A stretch of 64,000 nucleotides of DNA from an uncultured Litoreibacter sp. (GTDB taxonomy: Bacteria; Pseudomonadota; Alphaproteobacteria; Rhodobacterales; Rhodobacteraceae), in NCBI GenBank assembly GCA_947501685.1, contig CANMWQ010000002.1, forward strand, positions 558,001 to 622,000. The letters are read 5' to 3'. The translations under genes and the position numbers were made by a program. Below the pieces are notes generated by a model. It did no database searches. It was not told the DNA's origin and saw nothing but the letters and a program-made list of their open reading frames with translations. Of the stretch, positions 17,496 through 25,750 are shown one piece after another. Every line of letters starts with the position of its first letter. Position 1 is the stretch's first letter.

Positions 17496-18194
17496 TCAGT
17501 CGCGGGGTGGGGTCACAAGACCTTTTTGCACGGCGGGCCGCGCCACGAAACGCTCCAGATAAGCGACGAGGTTTGGATTGTCATGCCAGCCCACCAGCTC
17601 TTGAGTGCCGTAAAAGTCCAGCGCTCTGAGCCACGGGGCGATGGCGATATCGGCAATTGAGTATTCCCCGGCGATCCAATCCTTGCCGTCCAGCTGGCCT
17701 TCAAGCACCGCCAGAAGTCGCTTGGCCTCCGCAATGTAGCGTTGCTGCGGGCGCTTATCCTCCCACTCGGACCCGGCAAATTTTGAGAAAAACCCGAGCT
17801 GGCCCAGCATCGGCCCGAGCCCGCCCATCTGGAACATGACCCATTGGATCACCGTGGCTTTCTCAGAAGCCGTCTTGCCCATCAGGTTGCCGGATTTCTC
17901 CGCCAGATAAATGAGAATTGCGCCGGATTCGAATAGGCCAAGCGGTGCACCGTCAGGCCCATCTGGGTCGATGATCGCCGGGATCTTGTTGTTGGGGTTG
18001 AGCGAGAGAAACTCCGGGCTCCTGACATCTTTGTCTGACAGGGTGACCTTATGGGCTTCATAGGGAATGCCCATCTCCTCTAAAGCGATAGAAACTTTCA
18101 CACCATTAGGGGTTGGAAAAGAGTAGAGCTGCAAGACGCTTGGGTCCTGCGCTGGCCATTTTTGAGTGATTGGAAATTCGGAGAGCTTTGTCAT
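17496..18194 (-). CDS. Glutathione S-transferase, YghU-like
   Basis: A 232-residue GST with a thioredoxin-like N-terminal domain (about 18-105, [17 protein letters not shown], then NKIPAI with the cis-Pro, and [11 protein letters not shown]) and an all-helical C-terminal domain (about 115-220). The Asn-Gly after TP and the long N-terminus fit the YghU/YfcG type, which can act as a disulfide-bond reductase. No stop-overlap with pheT/ytoQ: it converges with them across 3 bases. Substrate unknown. Confidence 0.87.
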   Translation of the reverse strand: MTKLSEFPITQKWPAQDPSVLQLYSFPTPNGVKVSIALEEMGIPYEAHKVTLSDKDVRSPEFLSLNPNNKIPAIIDPDGPDGAPLGLFESGAILIYLAEKSGNLMGKTASEKATVIQWVMFQMGGLGPMLGQLGFFSKFAGSEWEDKRPQQRYIAEAKRLLAVLEGQLDGKDWIAGEYSIADIAIAPWLRALDFYGTQELVGWHDNPNLVAYLERFVARPAVQKGLVTPPRD

Positions 18195-18344
18195 GTAAGA
18201 GTGCCTTTTCTGTGTCTGGTTTACCTACGGGGAAACAATTTGAAAAAAATCCATGCTATTGTTCAAAAAACTGTTATTAACCTTCCCGGTGCGCTTTTAG
18301 TTGCGAACGGGGGCGCCGCTAAAGGAAATGAAAGGGACTATGGA

Positions 18345-18770
18345 ATGTTGAGCGAATTTAAAGATTTTATTGCCAAAGGCAACGTCATGGACATGGCCGT
18401 TGGTATTATCATCGGGGCGGCGTTTACAGCGATTGTGACCTCATTGGTTGCTGACCTGATTAACCCGATTATCGGACTCGTGTCCGGTGGGGTCGACTTT
18501 ACTAACAATTACGTCACGCTTGCTGGTGAAGTTGCCGAAGGCACTTCCCTGGAAGCGGCACGTGAAGCCGGCGCGAACGTGTTCGCCTGGGGTTCGTTCG
18601 TGATGGCAGTGATCAACTTCCTGATCATCGCGTTTGTTGTGTTCATGCTGGTACGCTACGTCAACAAAGTGAAAGCTATGGCCGAAGGCCCAGCAGAAGA
18701 GGAAGCGCCAGCAGGCCCATCCGAAGTTGATCTGCTGACTGAGATCCGCGACCAGCTCGCCAAGAGCTAA
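18345..18770 (+). CDS. mscL: Large-conductance mechanosensitive channel
   Basis: A 141-residue channel protein with the amphipathic N-terminus [15 protein letters not shown]1 at about 15-45 ([17 protein letters not shown]), a periplasmic loop, TM2 at about 75-105, and a C-terminal helix bundle. MscL opens on membrane tension and releases solutes in hypo-osmotic shock. The in-frame start at 18162 would add an improbable 61-residue extension; the ATG at 18345 follows an AAAGGGA site and gives family length. Confidence 0.95.
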   Translation: MLSEFKDFIAKGNVMDMAVGIIIGAAFTAIVTSLVADLINPIIGLVSGGVDFTNNYVTLAGEVAEGTSLEAAREAGANVFAWGSFVMAVINFLIIAFVVFMLVRYVNKVKAMAEGPAEEEAPAGPSEVDLLTEIRDQLAKS

Positions 18771-18787
18771 GCGCACTCTCTAAAACG

Positions 18788-18825
18788 AAAAAGGGCCCGC
18801 TTTTATCAGCGGGCCCTTTTTGTTT
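18788..18825. terminator. Bidirectional terminator between mscL and ald
   Basis: AAAAAGGGCCCGC (18788-18800) and GCGGGCCCTTTTT (18809-18821) form a perfect 13-base stem with T-runs on both strands. It serves mscL on the plus strand and ald, which ends at 18840, on the minus strand. Confidence 0.92.
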
Positions 18826-18839
18826 GTCTCGATACAGTA

Positions 18840-19958
18840 TTAGGCTTTCAAAGCCAGTTGAGGCGAGATCACGTCGATCCCAAGCGCCTTGCCCACCGCA
18901 TAATAGGTCAGCTGACCCGCATGGACATTCAGCCCGGCCAGAAGATGTTCGTCATCCTCGCAGGCCTGACGCCATCCTTTATCGGCCAAAGCCAGCATGA
19001 ACGGCATCGTCGCGTTGCCCAAAGCAATCGTAGACGTCCGCGCCACCGCACCCGGCATATTGGCCACACAGTAATGCATCACACCGTCAACCTCATAGAT
19101 CGGGTCTTTATGCGTCGTGGCCTTTGAGGTCTCAAAGCATCCGCCTTGATCAATCGCCACATCCACCAGCGCCGCGCCGGGTTTCATGCTGGAAAGCTGC
19201 GCGCGCGAAATCAGCTTGGGCGCCTCAGCGCCGGGGATCAGTACCGCACCGACCACCATGTCGGCCTGCTCCGCCAATTCCGCAATATTACCCGCAGAGG
19301 CGTATTGGGTTTTGAACTGCCCGCCGAACACATCGTCGAGATAGCGCATCCGGGGCAGGGAGCGATCGAGCACGGTGACATCCGCACCCATACCCGCCGC
19401 GATCCGTGCGGCATGCGTGCCGACAACGCCGCCGCCGATGACCATGACGCGCGCAGGCCCAACGCCCGGCACGCCGCCCATCAACACGCCGCGCCCGCCA
19501 TTTGCCTTTTGCAGGGTCCATGCGCCAACCTGCGGCGCAAGCCGCCCCGCGACCTCGGACATTGGGGCCAGAAGCGGCAGACCGCCCGAGCGGTCCGTCA
19601 CGGTCTCATAGGCAATCGCAGTGCAACCCGAGGCGATCAGATCCTTGGTTTGCTCAGGATCCGGGGCCAGATGCAGGTAGGTGAACAGCAGCTGACCTTC
19701 GCGCAGCATCTTGCGCTCGCCGGGCTGCGGCTCTTTCACTTTGACGATCATCTCGGCGGTCTCGAAAATCTCGGACGCCGTGCCCAAAATCTGCGCGCCA
19801 GCGGCGATATAATCCTCGTCCGGGAAACCGGCGCCAATGCCGGCTTGGGTCTCGATCACAACCTTATGGCCGTGCGCAACGGCCTCTCTGGCCGCATTCG
19901 GTGTCACCCCGACGCGGAACTCTTGTGGTTTGATTTCTTTTGGGCATCCAATGATCAT
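18840..19958 (-). CDS. ald: Alanine dehydrogenase
   Basis: A 372-residue NAD-dependent alanine dehydrogenase interconverting L-alanine and pyruvate plus ammonia. Substrate-binding R15 (EFRVGVTP), K75 (VKVKEPQ) and catalytic H96 (YLHLAP) are present, and the Rossmann fold shows VMVIGGGVVGTHAA near 170. I chose the ATG at 19958 with GGAGGA ahead, not the in-frame extension to 20030. The gene is divergent from an Lrp/AsnC regulator, the usual arrangement for ald control by an alanine-responsive AldR-type protein. Confidence 0.96.
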   Translation of the reverse strand: MIIGCPKEIKPQEFRVGVTPNAAREAVAHGHKVVIETQAGIGAGFPDEDYIAAGAQILGTASEIFETAEMIVKVKEPQPGERKMLREGQLLFTYLHLAPDPEQTKDLIASGCTAIAYETVTDRSGGLPLLAPMSEVAGRLAPQVGAWTLQKANGGRGVLMGGVPGVGPARVMVIGGGVVGTHAARIAAGMGADVTVLDRSLPRMRYLDDVFGGQFKTQYASAGNIAELAEQADMVVGAVLIPGAEAPKLISRAQLSSMKPGAALVDVAIDQGGCFETSKATTHKDPIYEVDGVMHYCVANMPGAVARTSTIALGNATMPFMLALADKGWRQACEDDEHLLAGLNVHAGQLTYYAVGKALGIDVISPQLALKA

Positions 19959-20034
19959 GCTGGCCTCCTCCGCCAAATTTGAGGTGAGGCTACTGCGTTG
20001 ATATGGAGATTTCTGGGAAATTGACCCCAATGTT

Positions 20035-20046
20035 ACCGTTAACGGT
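20035..20046. promoter_or_regulatory. Palindromic operator candidate between ald and lrp-type gene
   Basis: ACCGTTAACGGT is a perfect 12-base palindrome in the 131-base divergent intergenic region, with partial symmetry continuing outward. It is well placed for the Lrp/AsnC-family protein encoded at 20090 to control ald and itself. Lrp sites are usually degenerate and repeated; I see only one clear copy. Confidence 0.45.
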
Positions 20047-20089
20047 GAAGTTTCTTGCGTGTTAGGCGGCGGTCTGCGAAGAAAACGTC

Positions 20090-20554
20090 ATGTATAAAGA
20101 GATCGACGAAACAGATGGGCGAATCCTGCGGGTGTTGCAAAAGCAGGGCCGGATGTCCAACGCGGATCTGGCCGAGAAAGTGAACCTGTCGGCCTCCGCC
20201 TGCCACCGCCGCGTGGCCCGGTTGGAACGTGACAGGATCATTCGCGACTACGTGGCTTTGGTGGACCCGCGCAAGGTGGACCGCCCGACCACGGTGTTCG
20301 TCGAGATCACCCTGAGCGGACAGGCCGACGAAGTGCTTGACGCGTTTGAGCGCGAGGTTCGCCTGATCCCGGAAGTGCTGGAATGCCACCTGATGGCGGG
20401 CAGCGCGGATTATCTGCTCAAGGTCGTAGCCGCTGACACGGAGGATTTCGCCCGCATCCACCGCCGCTCCCTCGCGCGGCTGCCGGGGGTGCTGCAAATG
20501 CAGTCCAGCTTCGCGCTGCGCACCGTGTTCAAGACCACCGCCCTGCCGCTTTAG
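20090..20554 (+). CDS. Lrp/AsnC family transcriptional regulator
   Basis: A 154-residue feast/famine regulator. The N-terminal winged helix-turn-helix (about residues 5-55, DGRILRVLQKQGRMSNADLAEKV continues into CHRRVARLE) is followed by the RAM/AsnC ligand-binding domain (about 70-145, with EVLECHLMAGSADYLLKV). Divergence from ald makes an alanine-responsive activator of ald (AldR/BkdR-like) the most likely role. Its stop shares TTAG with the convergent azlD stop. Confidence 0.92.
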   Translation: MYKEIDETDGRILRVLQKQGRMSNADLAEKVNLSASACHRRVARLERDRIIRDYVALVDPRKVDRPTTVFVEITLSGQADEVLDAFEREVRLIPEVLECHLMAGSADYLLKVVAADTEDFARIHRRSLARLPGVLQMQSSFALRTVFKTTALPL

Positions 20555-20880
20555 CCGATCACATATTGCAGCCCGTAAAGCGTCGCGGCCCCCGACAGCA
20601 TCGCCAGCACCACCCCCTTGGTCCAATAGCCTACGGCCACCGTGACCCCAGCCGCCGCCAGACGCGCGAGGTCCGGTTGCCCATCCGTGGCCGCAGGCCA
20701 TAACACAAGCGGGGCAACGAGCCCCGGCAGGATCGCCACGGAGGTGTAGCGCAGGTGCCGCAACACCCAAGGCGGCATCGGGCGGCTGCCGATCAATCCC
20801 AGAAACGAGAACCGGATCAGAAACGTGCCAACCCCCATGGCCACGATGATCCCCCAGATCTGCGCGTCGGTATAGTTCAT
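20551..20880 (-). CDS. azlD: AzlD-family branched-chain amino acid exporter subunit
   Basis: A 109-residue membrane protein with four hydrophobic segments, matching AzlD: the GVGTFLIRFSFLGLIG segment near 15-30 and RHLRYTSVAILPGLV near 42. AzlD works with AzlC to export branched-chain amino acids or analogues. The ATG at 20880 overlaps the azlC stop by four bases, showing translational coupling. A longer in-frame start lies inside azlC and is not needed. Confidence 0.9.
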   Translation of the reverse strand: MNYTDAQIWGIIVAMGVGTFLIRFSFLGLIGSRPMPPWVLRHLRYTSVAILPGLVAPLVLWPAATDGQPDLARLAAAGVTVAVGYWTKGVVLAMLSGAATLYGLQYVIG

Positions 20881-21575
20881 GCCATCCGCCTCTCGATTTC
20901 CGCGCCCACCATCATCGCGCAAAGGGCGGCCAGCAAAAGCCCGAGGTTGAGCGGCACCCAGAACAGGCCCAACGCCAGCACAATTGACACGAAGGCCGCC
21001 GCAATATGAGCAGGTGTGCGCAATGCAGGCGCGACCATAGCCAGAAAGGCAATCGGCATCGCAAAATCAAGCCCGGAGTCGGGTGGGATCTGGTCGCCCA
21101 GCACCGCCCCCAGATAGGAAGACCCAAACCACAGCGGGCAGATCGGCGTCGACACCCCGGCGAAATAGGCCAGCTTCTCGCGCAGGGTCATTGCGGGGCG
21201 GGCCTCGAATTCCGCGGTCGACATGGCGTAGCTTTGATCGACCAGAAAATACGAGATCACCACCCGTTGCCACATCGGCGCCGCCCCAAGATGCGGCGTA
21301 ATTGACGCCGAATACATCGCCATCCGCAAATTTACCGCCAAGGCAGAGGCCAGGACCACCAACACCGGCGCGTTCTCCGACATGAATTGCAGGGCCGCAA
21401 ATTGCGACGCTCCCGCCACCACCAGCATGGAGAACGCCATGGTCTGCAAAATCGGCAATCCCGCCTCGGTGGCCACCACGCCAAACAGCATCGCAAACGG
21501 GACCACCACGATCACGAAGGGCAGCGCCCGCACGAGGCCCAGCAGATAGGTGGATTTCGAGGTGGAAGTGGTCAT
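20877..21575 (-). CDS. azlC: AzlC-family amino acid exporter
   Basis: A 232-residue inner-membrane protein with about six to seven helices. It begins LGLVRALPFVIVVVPFAMLFG and contains the family region MAFSMLVVAGASQFAALQFM near 45-65. AzlCD pairs export branched-chain amino acids and toxic analogues. The operon is azlC-azlD; the gene is divergent from fdhD with about 60 bases between the starts. Confidence 0.92.
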   Translation of the reverse strand: MTTSTSKSTYLLGLVRALPFVIVVVPFAMLFGVVATEAGLPILQTMAFSMLVVAGASQFAALQFMSENAPVLVVLASALAVNLRMAMYSASITPHLGAAPMWQRVVISYFLVDQSYAMSTAEFEARPAMTLREKLAYFAGVSTPICPLWFGSSYLGAVLGDQIPPDSGLDFAMPIAFLAMVAPALRTPAHIAAAFVSIVLALGLFWVPLNLGLLLAALCAMMVGAEIERRMA

Positions 21576-21634
21576 GGGTCGGCCCTATGCTGCGTCTCGG
21601 CCCTCAGAGGACCGCAGCGGGCAGGGAAGGTCAA

Positions 21635-22510
21635 ATGCCAAATCGTGAGAGCACCTATGTCATTGCGCCGATGCCCCAAAGGGCCGGGCTGACACGTTCT
21701 GTCACAGGCATGGATCACGAGGGCAACACCCAAGACATCAACGTGGTCGAGGAACGCCCCCTGACCATCTTCCTCAACTCCCGCGAGATTGTCACCGCCA
21801 TGACCATTGGCGACTACCCCGATTATCTGGCGCTGGGCTTCTTGCGCAATCAGGCGATGCTGTCGGATGCTGACGAGGTTACCGGCATCGACTATGACGA
21901 GGAAATCAGCACCGTCGTCATCCGCACCGCCATCGAGACCGACCATGAGGAAAAGCTCGCCAAGAAAACCCGCACCTCCGGCTGCGCCGTCGGCACCGTC
22001 TTCGGCGATATGCTCGAAGAGCTCGAAGGCCTCACGCTGCCCGCGGCACGGATCAAAACCTCTGACCTCTATGCGCTGGCGGCCACCATCAACACCACAC
22101 CCAGCCTCTATCTCGACGCGGGCGCGATCCACGGCACGGTGCTGTGCCAAGGCGCGCAACCGTTGGTCTATATGGAAGATGTCGGTCGCCATAACGCCGT
22201 CGACAAGGTCGCAGGCTGGATGCGGGCCGAAGGGATCAGCGCCGCAGACAAAACGCTTTACACCACAGGAAGGCTCACCTCTGAAATGGTGATGAAATGC
22301 GCCATCATGGGCATCCCGGCACTGGTCTCCCGCTCGGGCTTTACCGCTTGGGGCGTCGAGCTGGCACAGCAAGTTGGCCTCACCCTTATTGGCCGGATGC
22401 GCGGCCAGCGCTTCATCTGCCTTGCAGGCGAGGAGCGCCTGATCTGGGACGCCGACCCCGGCACGGTCAAACAAGAGCCCAGAAAGTCAGCCCGGAAAAG
22501 TGCCACGTAA
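21635..22510 (+). CDS. fdhD: Formate dehydrogenase accessory sulfurtransferase FdhD
   Basis: A 291-residue FdhD protein, which carries sulfur from IscS to the Mo-bis-MGD cofactor of formate dehydrogenase. Seen are TIFLNSREIVTAMTIGD near 44-60, the loop TRTSGCAVG at about 113-120, and EDVGRHNAVDK in the C-terminal domain. In the E. coli enzyme the loop holds a Cys-x-x-Cys pair; here C117 is present but the second position is glycine (G120). The ATG at 21635 after GGAAGG is preferred to an upstream in-frame one. It leads a run with mobA, mobB and a moeA fusion. Confidence 0.95.
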   Translation: MPNRESTYVIAPMPQRAGLTRSVTGMDHEGNTQDINVVEERPLTIFLNSREIVTAMTIGDYPDYLALGFLRNQAMLSDADEVTGIDYDEEISTVVIRTAIETDHEEKLAKKTRTSGCAVGTVFGDMLEELEGLTLPAARIKTSDLYALAATINTTPSLYLDAGAIHGTVLCQGAQPLVYMEDVGRHNAVDKVAGWMRAEGISAADKTLYTTGRLTSEMVMKCAIMGIPALVSRSGFTAWGVELAQQVGLTLIGRMRGQRFICLAGEERLIWDADPGTVKQEPRKSARKSAT

Positions 22511-22554
22511 TGGTTTCATCTTGGCTCAAATATGCCCCCCGGAGGGCCGCCTAA

Positions 22555-23157
22555 ATGCCGCAACCCGTCGGTGTCATTCTTGCAGGTGGTCAGGCCCTTC
22601 GGATGGGCGGCGGTGACAAAGGCCTGCTCACGCTTGGCGGCAAAACCGTGCTGGCCCATGTCATCGACCGGTTGGAGCCGCAGGTCGCGGCGGTTGCACT
22701 CAACGCCAATGGCGACCCCGCACGTTTCGGCAGGGCACACCCGGTTGTGGCGGACAGTGTCGAAGGCTTTGCAGGGCCACTTGCGGGTGTGCTGGCGGGG
22801 CTGGACTGGGCGCAAACCCAAGGCGCGTCCCACATCGTCACCGCCGCCGCCGACACGCCGTTTTTTCCCTGCGATCTGGTGCCGCGCCTTATGCTGGCTG
22901 CCGAAGGCCACGACATCGCGCTGGCGGCGACCCCAGATCCGGAGCGTGGCCTTGCACGGCATCCGACCTTTGGGCTGTGGCCCGTGGCGCTGCGTGATGA
23001 TCTGCGCGCCGCGCTGAACGAGGGCGTCCGCAAGGTCGTGCAATGGACGGACCGTCACAAGACCGCCCTTGCCGAATTTCCGGCCACGCCGTTTGATCCA
23101 TTTTTCAACATCAACACGCCAGATGATCTGGCGCGGGCGGAGGCCCTTCTGGCATGA
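22555..23157 (+). CDS. mobA: Molybdenum cofactor guanylyltransferase MobA
   Basis: A 200-residue nucleotidyltransferase that adds GMP to Mo-molybdopterin. The signature VILAGGQALRMGGGDKGLL (residues 6-24) is complete, with AAADTPFFP near 101 and FFNINTPDDL near the end. It starts 44 bases after fdhD; the short gap carries one copy of a dispersed intergenic repeat. Its TGA overlaps the mobB ATG. Confidence 0.95.
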   Translation: MPQPVGVILAGGQALRMGGGDKGLLTLGGKTVLAHVIDRLEPQVAAVALNANGDPARFGRAHPVVADSVEGFAGPLAGVLAGLDWAQTQGASHIVTAAADTPFFPCDLVPRLMLAAEGHDIALAATPDPERGLARHPTFGLWPVALRDDLRAALNEGVRKVVQWTDRHKTALAEFPATPFDPFFNINTPDDLARAEALLA

Positions 23158-23648
23158 ATGTTTTCGGTGTCGTCGGCTGGAAGAACTCCGGCAAGACAGG
23201 TCTGATGGAGCGCCTGGTTTCAGAATTCGTGTCGCGTGGGCTCAGTGTCTCGACCCTGAAACATGCCCATCATAGCTTCGAAGTGGACCGCCCCGGCAAA
23301 GACAGCGACCGGCACCGGGTTGCAGGCGCACAAGAGGTGCTGCTGTCCTCGTCAAACCGCTGGGCCCTGATGAGCGAGCTGCGCGGCGCGCCGGAGCCTC
23401 CACTGGCCGAACTCTTGGCCAAGCTCTCCCCCGTCGATCTGGTGCTGATCGAAGGCTATAAGCGCGACACCCATCCCAAGATCGAAGCGCATCGCAGCGA
23501 GACCGGCCAGCCGCTGATTGCCTTGGACGATGACACCATCCGCGCCGTTGCCAGCAACACAAACCCGGACGGGTTGAACGTGCCGCTGCTCGATCTCGAT
23601 GACACCAAGGCCATTGCCGATTTCATCGCCTCCGAGCTGGGGATGTGA
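23154..23648 (+). CDS. mobB: Molybdopterin-guanine dinucleotide biosynthesis protein MobB
   Basis: A 164-residue P-loop GTP-binding protein. Walker A is GWKNSGKT (about residues 8-15), followed by STLKHAHHSFEVDRPGKDS typical of MobB, and LIEGYKRD near 98. MobB supports MGD synthesis by MobA. It overlaps both neighbours by 4 bases, so mobA-mobB-moeA is a coupled unit. Confidence 0.94.
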   Translation: MNVFGVVGWKNSGKTGLMERLVSEFVSRGLSVSTLKHAHHSFEVDRPGKDSDRHRVAGAQEVLLSSSNRWALMSELRGAPEPPLAELLAKLSPVDLVLIEGYKRDTHPKIEAHRSETGQPLIALDDDTIRAVASNTNPDGLNVPLLDLDDTKAIADFIASELGM

Positions 23649-25750
23649 GCCTGTTCGACACCCATGTGGTTGTCGATTGGTCAGGCGGAAACGACGCAGG
23701 GCCCCGCCCGCGCAAAGACGCGATCTGGGCCTGTAGCAGCCGCGACCAAACCCCGATCTACCTGCGCAATCGCCATGTGGCCGAAGACTGGCTCGCCGCG
23801 TTGATCCAAGAGGAACGCGACGCGGGCAGGCGCTGTCTCATCGGTTTCGATTTCCCCTTCGGCTACCCGCAAGGGTTTGCCCAAGCGGTCACCGGGTCGC
23901 ACGACCCGTTGGCGCTTTGGGACTGGCTCGAGGCCCGTATCGAAGACCATCCCGATCACAACAACCGCTGCGAAACCGCCTCAAATATCAATGCGATGTT
24001 CACAGGCATTGGCCCGTTCTGGGGCAACCCGTTCCGCGCTCAGGAGTTCGCTCACCTGCCACGTAAAGGTCTATCGCGCACCAACACGGACTTCCCCGAA
24101 CGGCGCGCCGTGGAGACCCTTGCCAAAGGCAGCTTCACCTGCTGGCAACTGGCTGGCGCGGGGGCGGTTGGCTCGCAAGTGCTGATGGGCCTGCCTGTGC
24201 TGGCCCGGCTGCGGTGGCGCTTTGCGGGGCAGATCTCTGTCTGGCCGTTCGAGGCGTTGGACAGCCCCATTGCGTTTGTCGAGGTCTGGCCATCACTGAT
24301 CGCCCCCCAAATTGCCAAAGCCCAGCGCCCCGGCGAAATCAAGGATGCTGCCCAGATGCGGGTTCTGTCGCATGTGCTTGCCTCGCTTGACAAGCGGGGG
24401 CGGCTGAAGGCCATGTTGGCGGAGGGCCGCGAAGGGGCCAGCGAAGGCTGGATCCTCGGGGTTGGACATGAGGCGGAGATGGCGCAGATGGCACGAGAAC
24501 AACAAGACCCGGCTGCGCTGGCCAATGACTGCTTTGCACTGCCGCAAGGGGTCGACTGGACCTCCGTGGATGACGCGCTGGCGCTGTTGAAAGAGCGACT
24601 GCAGCAAGTCACTGCGACGCAAACCATCCCAACAGATCAAAGCGCGGGCCGTGTTTTGGCGCAAGACGTGCTCGCCCAGCGCGCGAACCCGCCCGCCGCG
24701 AATTCGGCCATTGATGGCTACGGGTTTGCCTTTGAGCACATGGCCCCTGACATGCCGCTCAACGCGGACCGCGCCGCGGCCGGGGACAGGTTTCAAGGCG
24801 TGCTGCCTGCGGGCCAAGCGGTGCGCATCCTGACAGGTGCGGTGTTGCCCGATGGCGTGGACACGGTGGTGATGCAGGAGGAATGCGAGGTCTCGGACGG
24901 GCGTGTGGCGCTGCCGGGCAGAGTGAAACCTGGCCAGAACACCCGCAAAGCGGGCGAAGATGTAGGGCAGGGTGAAATTGCACTGAAAGCCTGCCACACC
25001 ATGCGCGCTCAGGATGTGGCTCTGCTGACTGCGCTTGGTGTGGCTGACGTTACCGTGGCGACGCGTCTGCGCGTGGGTGTTCTATCCACCGGCGACGAGT
25101 TGACTGCCCCCACATCAAACGCACCCCCCGACCGCACCTTTGACGCAAACCGCCCGATGCTTCTCAGCCTTGTGGAGCGCTGGGGGTATGAGCCGGTGGA
25201 TTTGGGTCATGTTGCCGATAATCGCGACGCGCTGCGGGATGCGCTGAATGCAGGGGCACGGCGTTGCGACGTGATCCTGACCTCTGGCGGAGCGTCCGCG
25301 GGTGACGAGGATCATGTCTCCGTCATCCTGAGCGAAGAAGGTGCTCTGACCAGCTGGCGCATCGCCATCAAACCAGGCCGACCGCTGGCCTTGGCCATGT
25401 GGAATGGCACGCCGATCTTTGGACTGCCCGGCAACCCGGTAGCGGCCTTCACCTGCGCGTTGATCTTCGCGCGCCCGTCCTTTTCGGTGCTGGCGGGTGG
25501 GGTCTGGTCCGAGCCTCAGGGCTTCATGGTGCCTGCTGCATTCTCGAAATCCAAAAAACAGGGGCGCCGCGAGTTTTCACGGGCACGGCTCACACAGGAC
25601 GGCCATGCCGAGGTGTTTCAGTCCGAAGGGTCGGGGCGCATTTCAGGGCTGAGCTGGGCGGAGGGGTTTGTCGAGCTGGACGATCCGGCGCGTGATGTCA
25701 AACCCGGCGATCTCGTCCGCTACGTGCCATTCGCCAGCTACGGTCTTTAA
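23645..25750 (+). CDS. moeA: Fusion: uncharacterised N-terminal domain + MoeA molybdopterin molybdotransferase
   Basis: A 701-residue protein, about 300 residues longer than ordinary MoeA. Residues 1 to about 300 form a domain I cannot name, with VVDWSGGNDAG near the N-terminus and IGFDFPFGYP around 70; the D-x-S and F-D-x-P pattern recalls RNase H-like/DUF429-type domains. Residues from about 310 are MoeA: NSAIDGYGF, GVLSTGDEL, DANRPM, ILTSGGASAGDEDHV and FGLPGNPVAAF, the sites that bind adenylylated molybdopterin and insert molybdate. It starts at a GTG overlapping mobB. Its TAA is shared with the convergent gene's stop (TTAA). Confidence 0.9.
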   Translation: MSLFDTHVVVDWSGGNDAGPRPRKDAIWACSSRDQTPIYLRNRHVAEDWLAALIQEERDAGRRCLIGFDFPFGYPQGFAQAVTGSHDPLALWDWLEARIEDHPDHNNRCETASNINAMFTGIGPFWGNPFRAQEFAHLPRKGLSRTNTDFPERRAVETLAKGSFTCWQLAGAGAVGSQVLMGLPVLARLRWRFAGQISVWPFEALDSPIAFVEVWPSLIAPQIAKAQRPGEIKDAAQMRVLSHVLASLDKRGRLKAMLAEGREGASEGWILGVGHEAEMAQMAREQQDPAALANDCFALPQGVDWTSVDDALALLKERLQQVTATQTIPTDQSAGRVLAQDVLAQRANPPAANSAIDGYGFAFEHMAPDMPLNADRAAAGDRFQGVLPAGQAVRILTGAVLPDGVDTVVMQEECEVSDGRVALPGRVKPGQNTRKAGEDVGQGEIALKACHTMRAQDVALLTALGVADVTVATRLRVGVLSTGDELTAPTSNAPPDRTFDANRPMLLSLVERWGYEPVDLGHVADNRDALRDALNAGARRCDVILTSGGASAGDEDHVSVILSEEGALTSWRIAIKPGRPLALAMWNGTPIFGLPGNPVAAFTCALIFARPSFSVLAGGVWSEPQGFMVPAAFSKSKKQGRREFSRARLTQDGHAEVFQSEGSGRISGLSWAEGFVELDDPARDVKPGDLVRYVPFASYGL

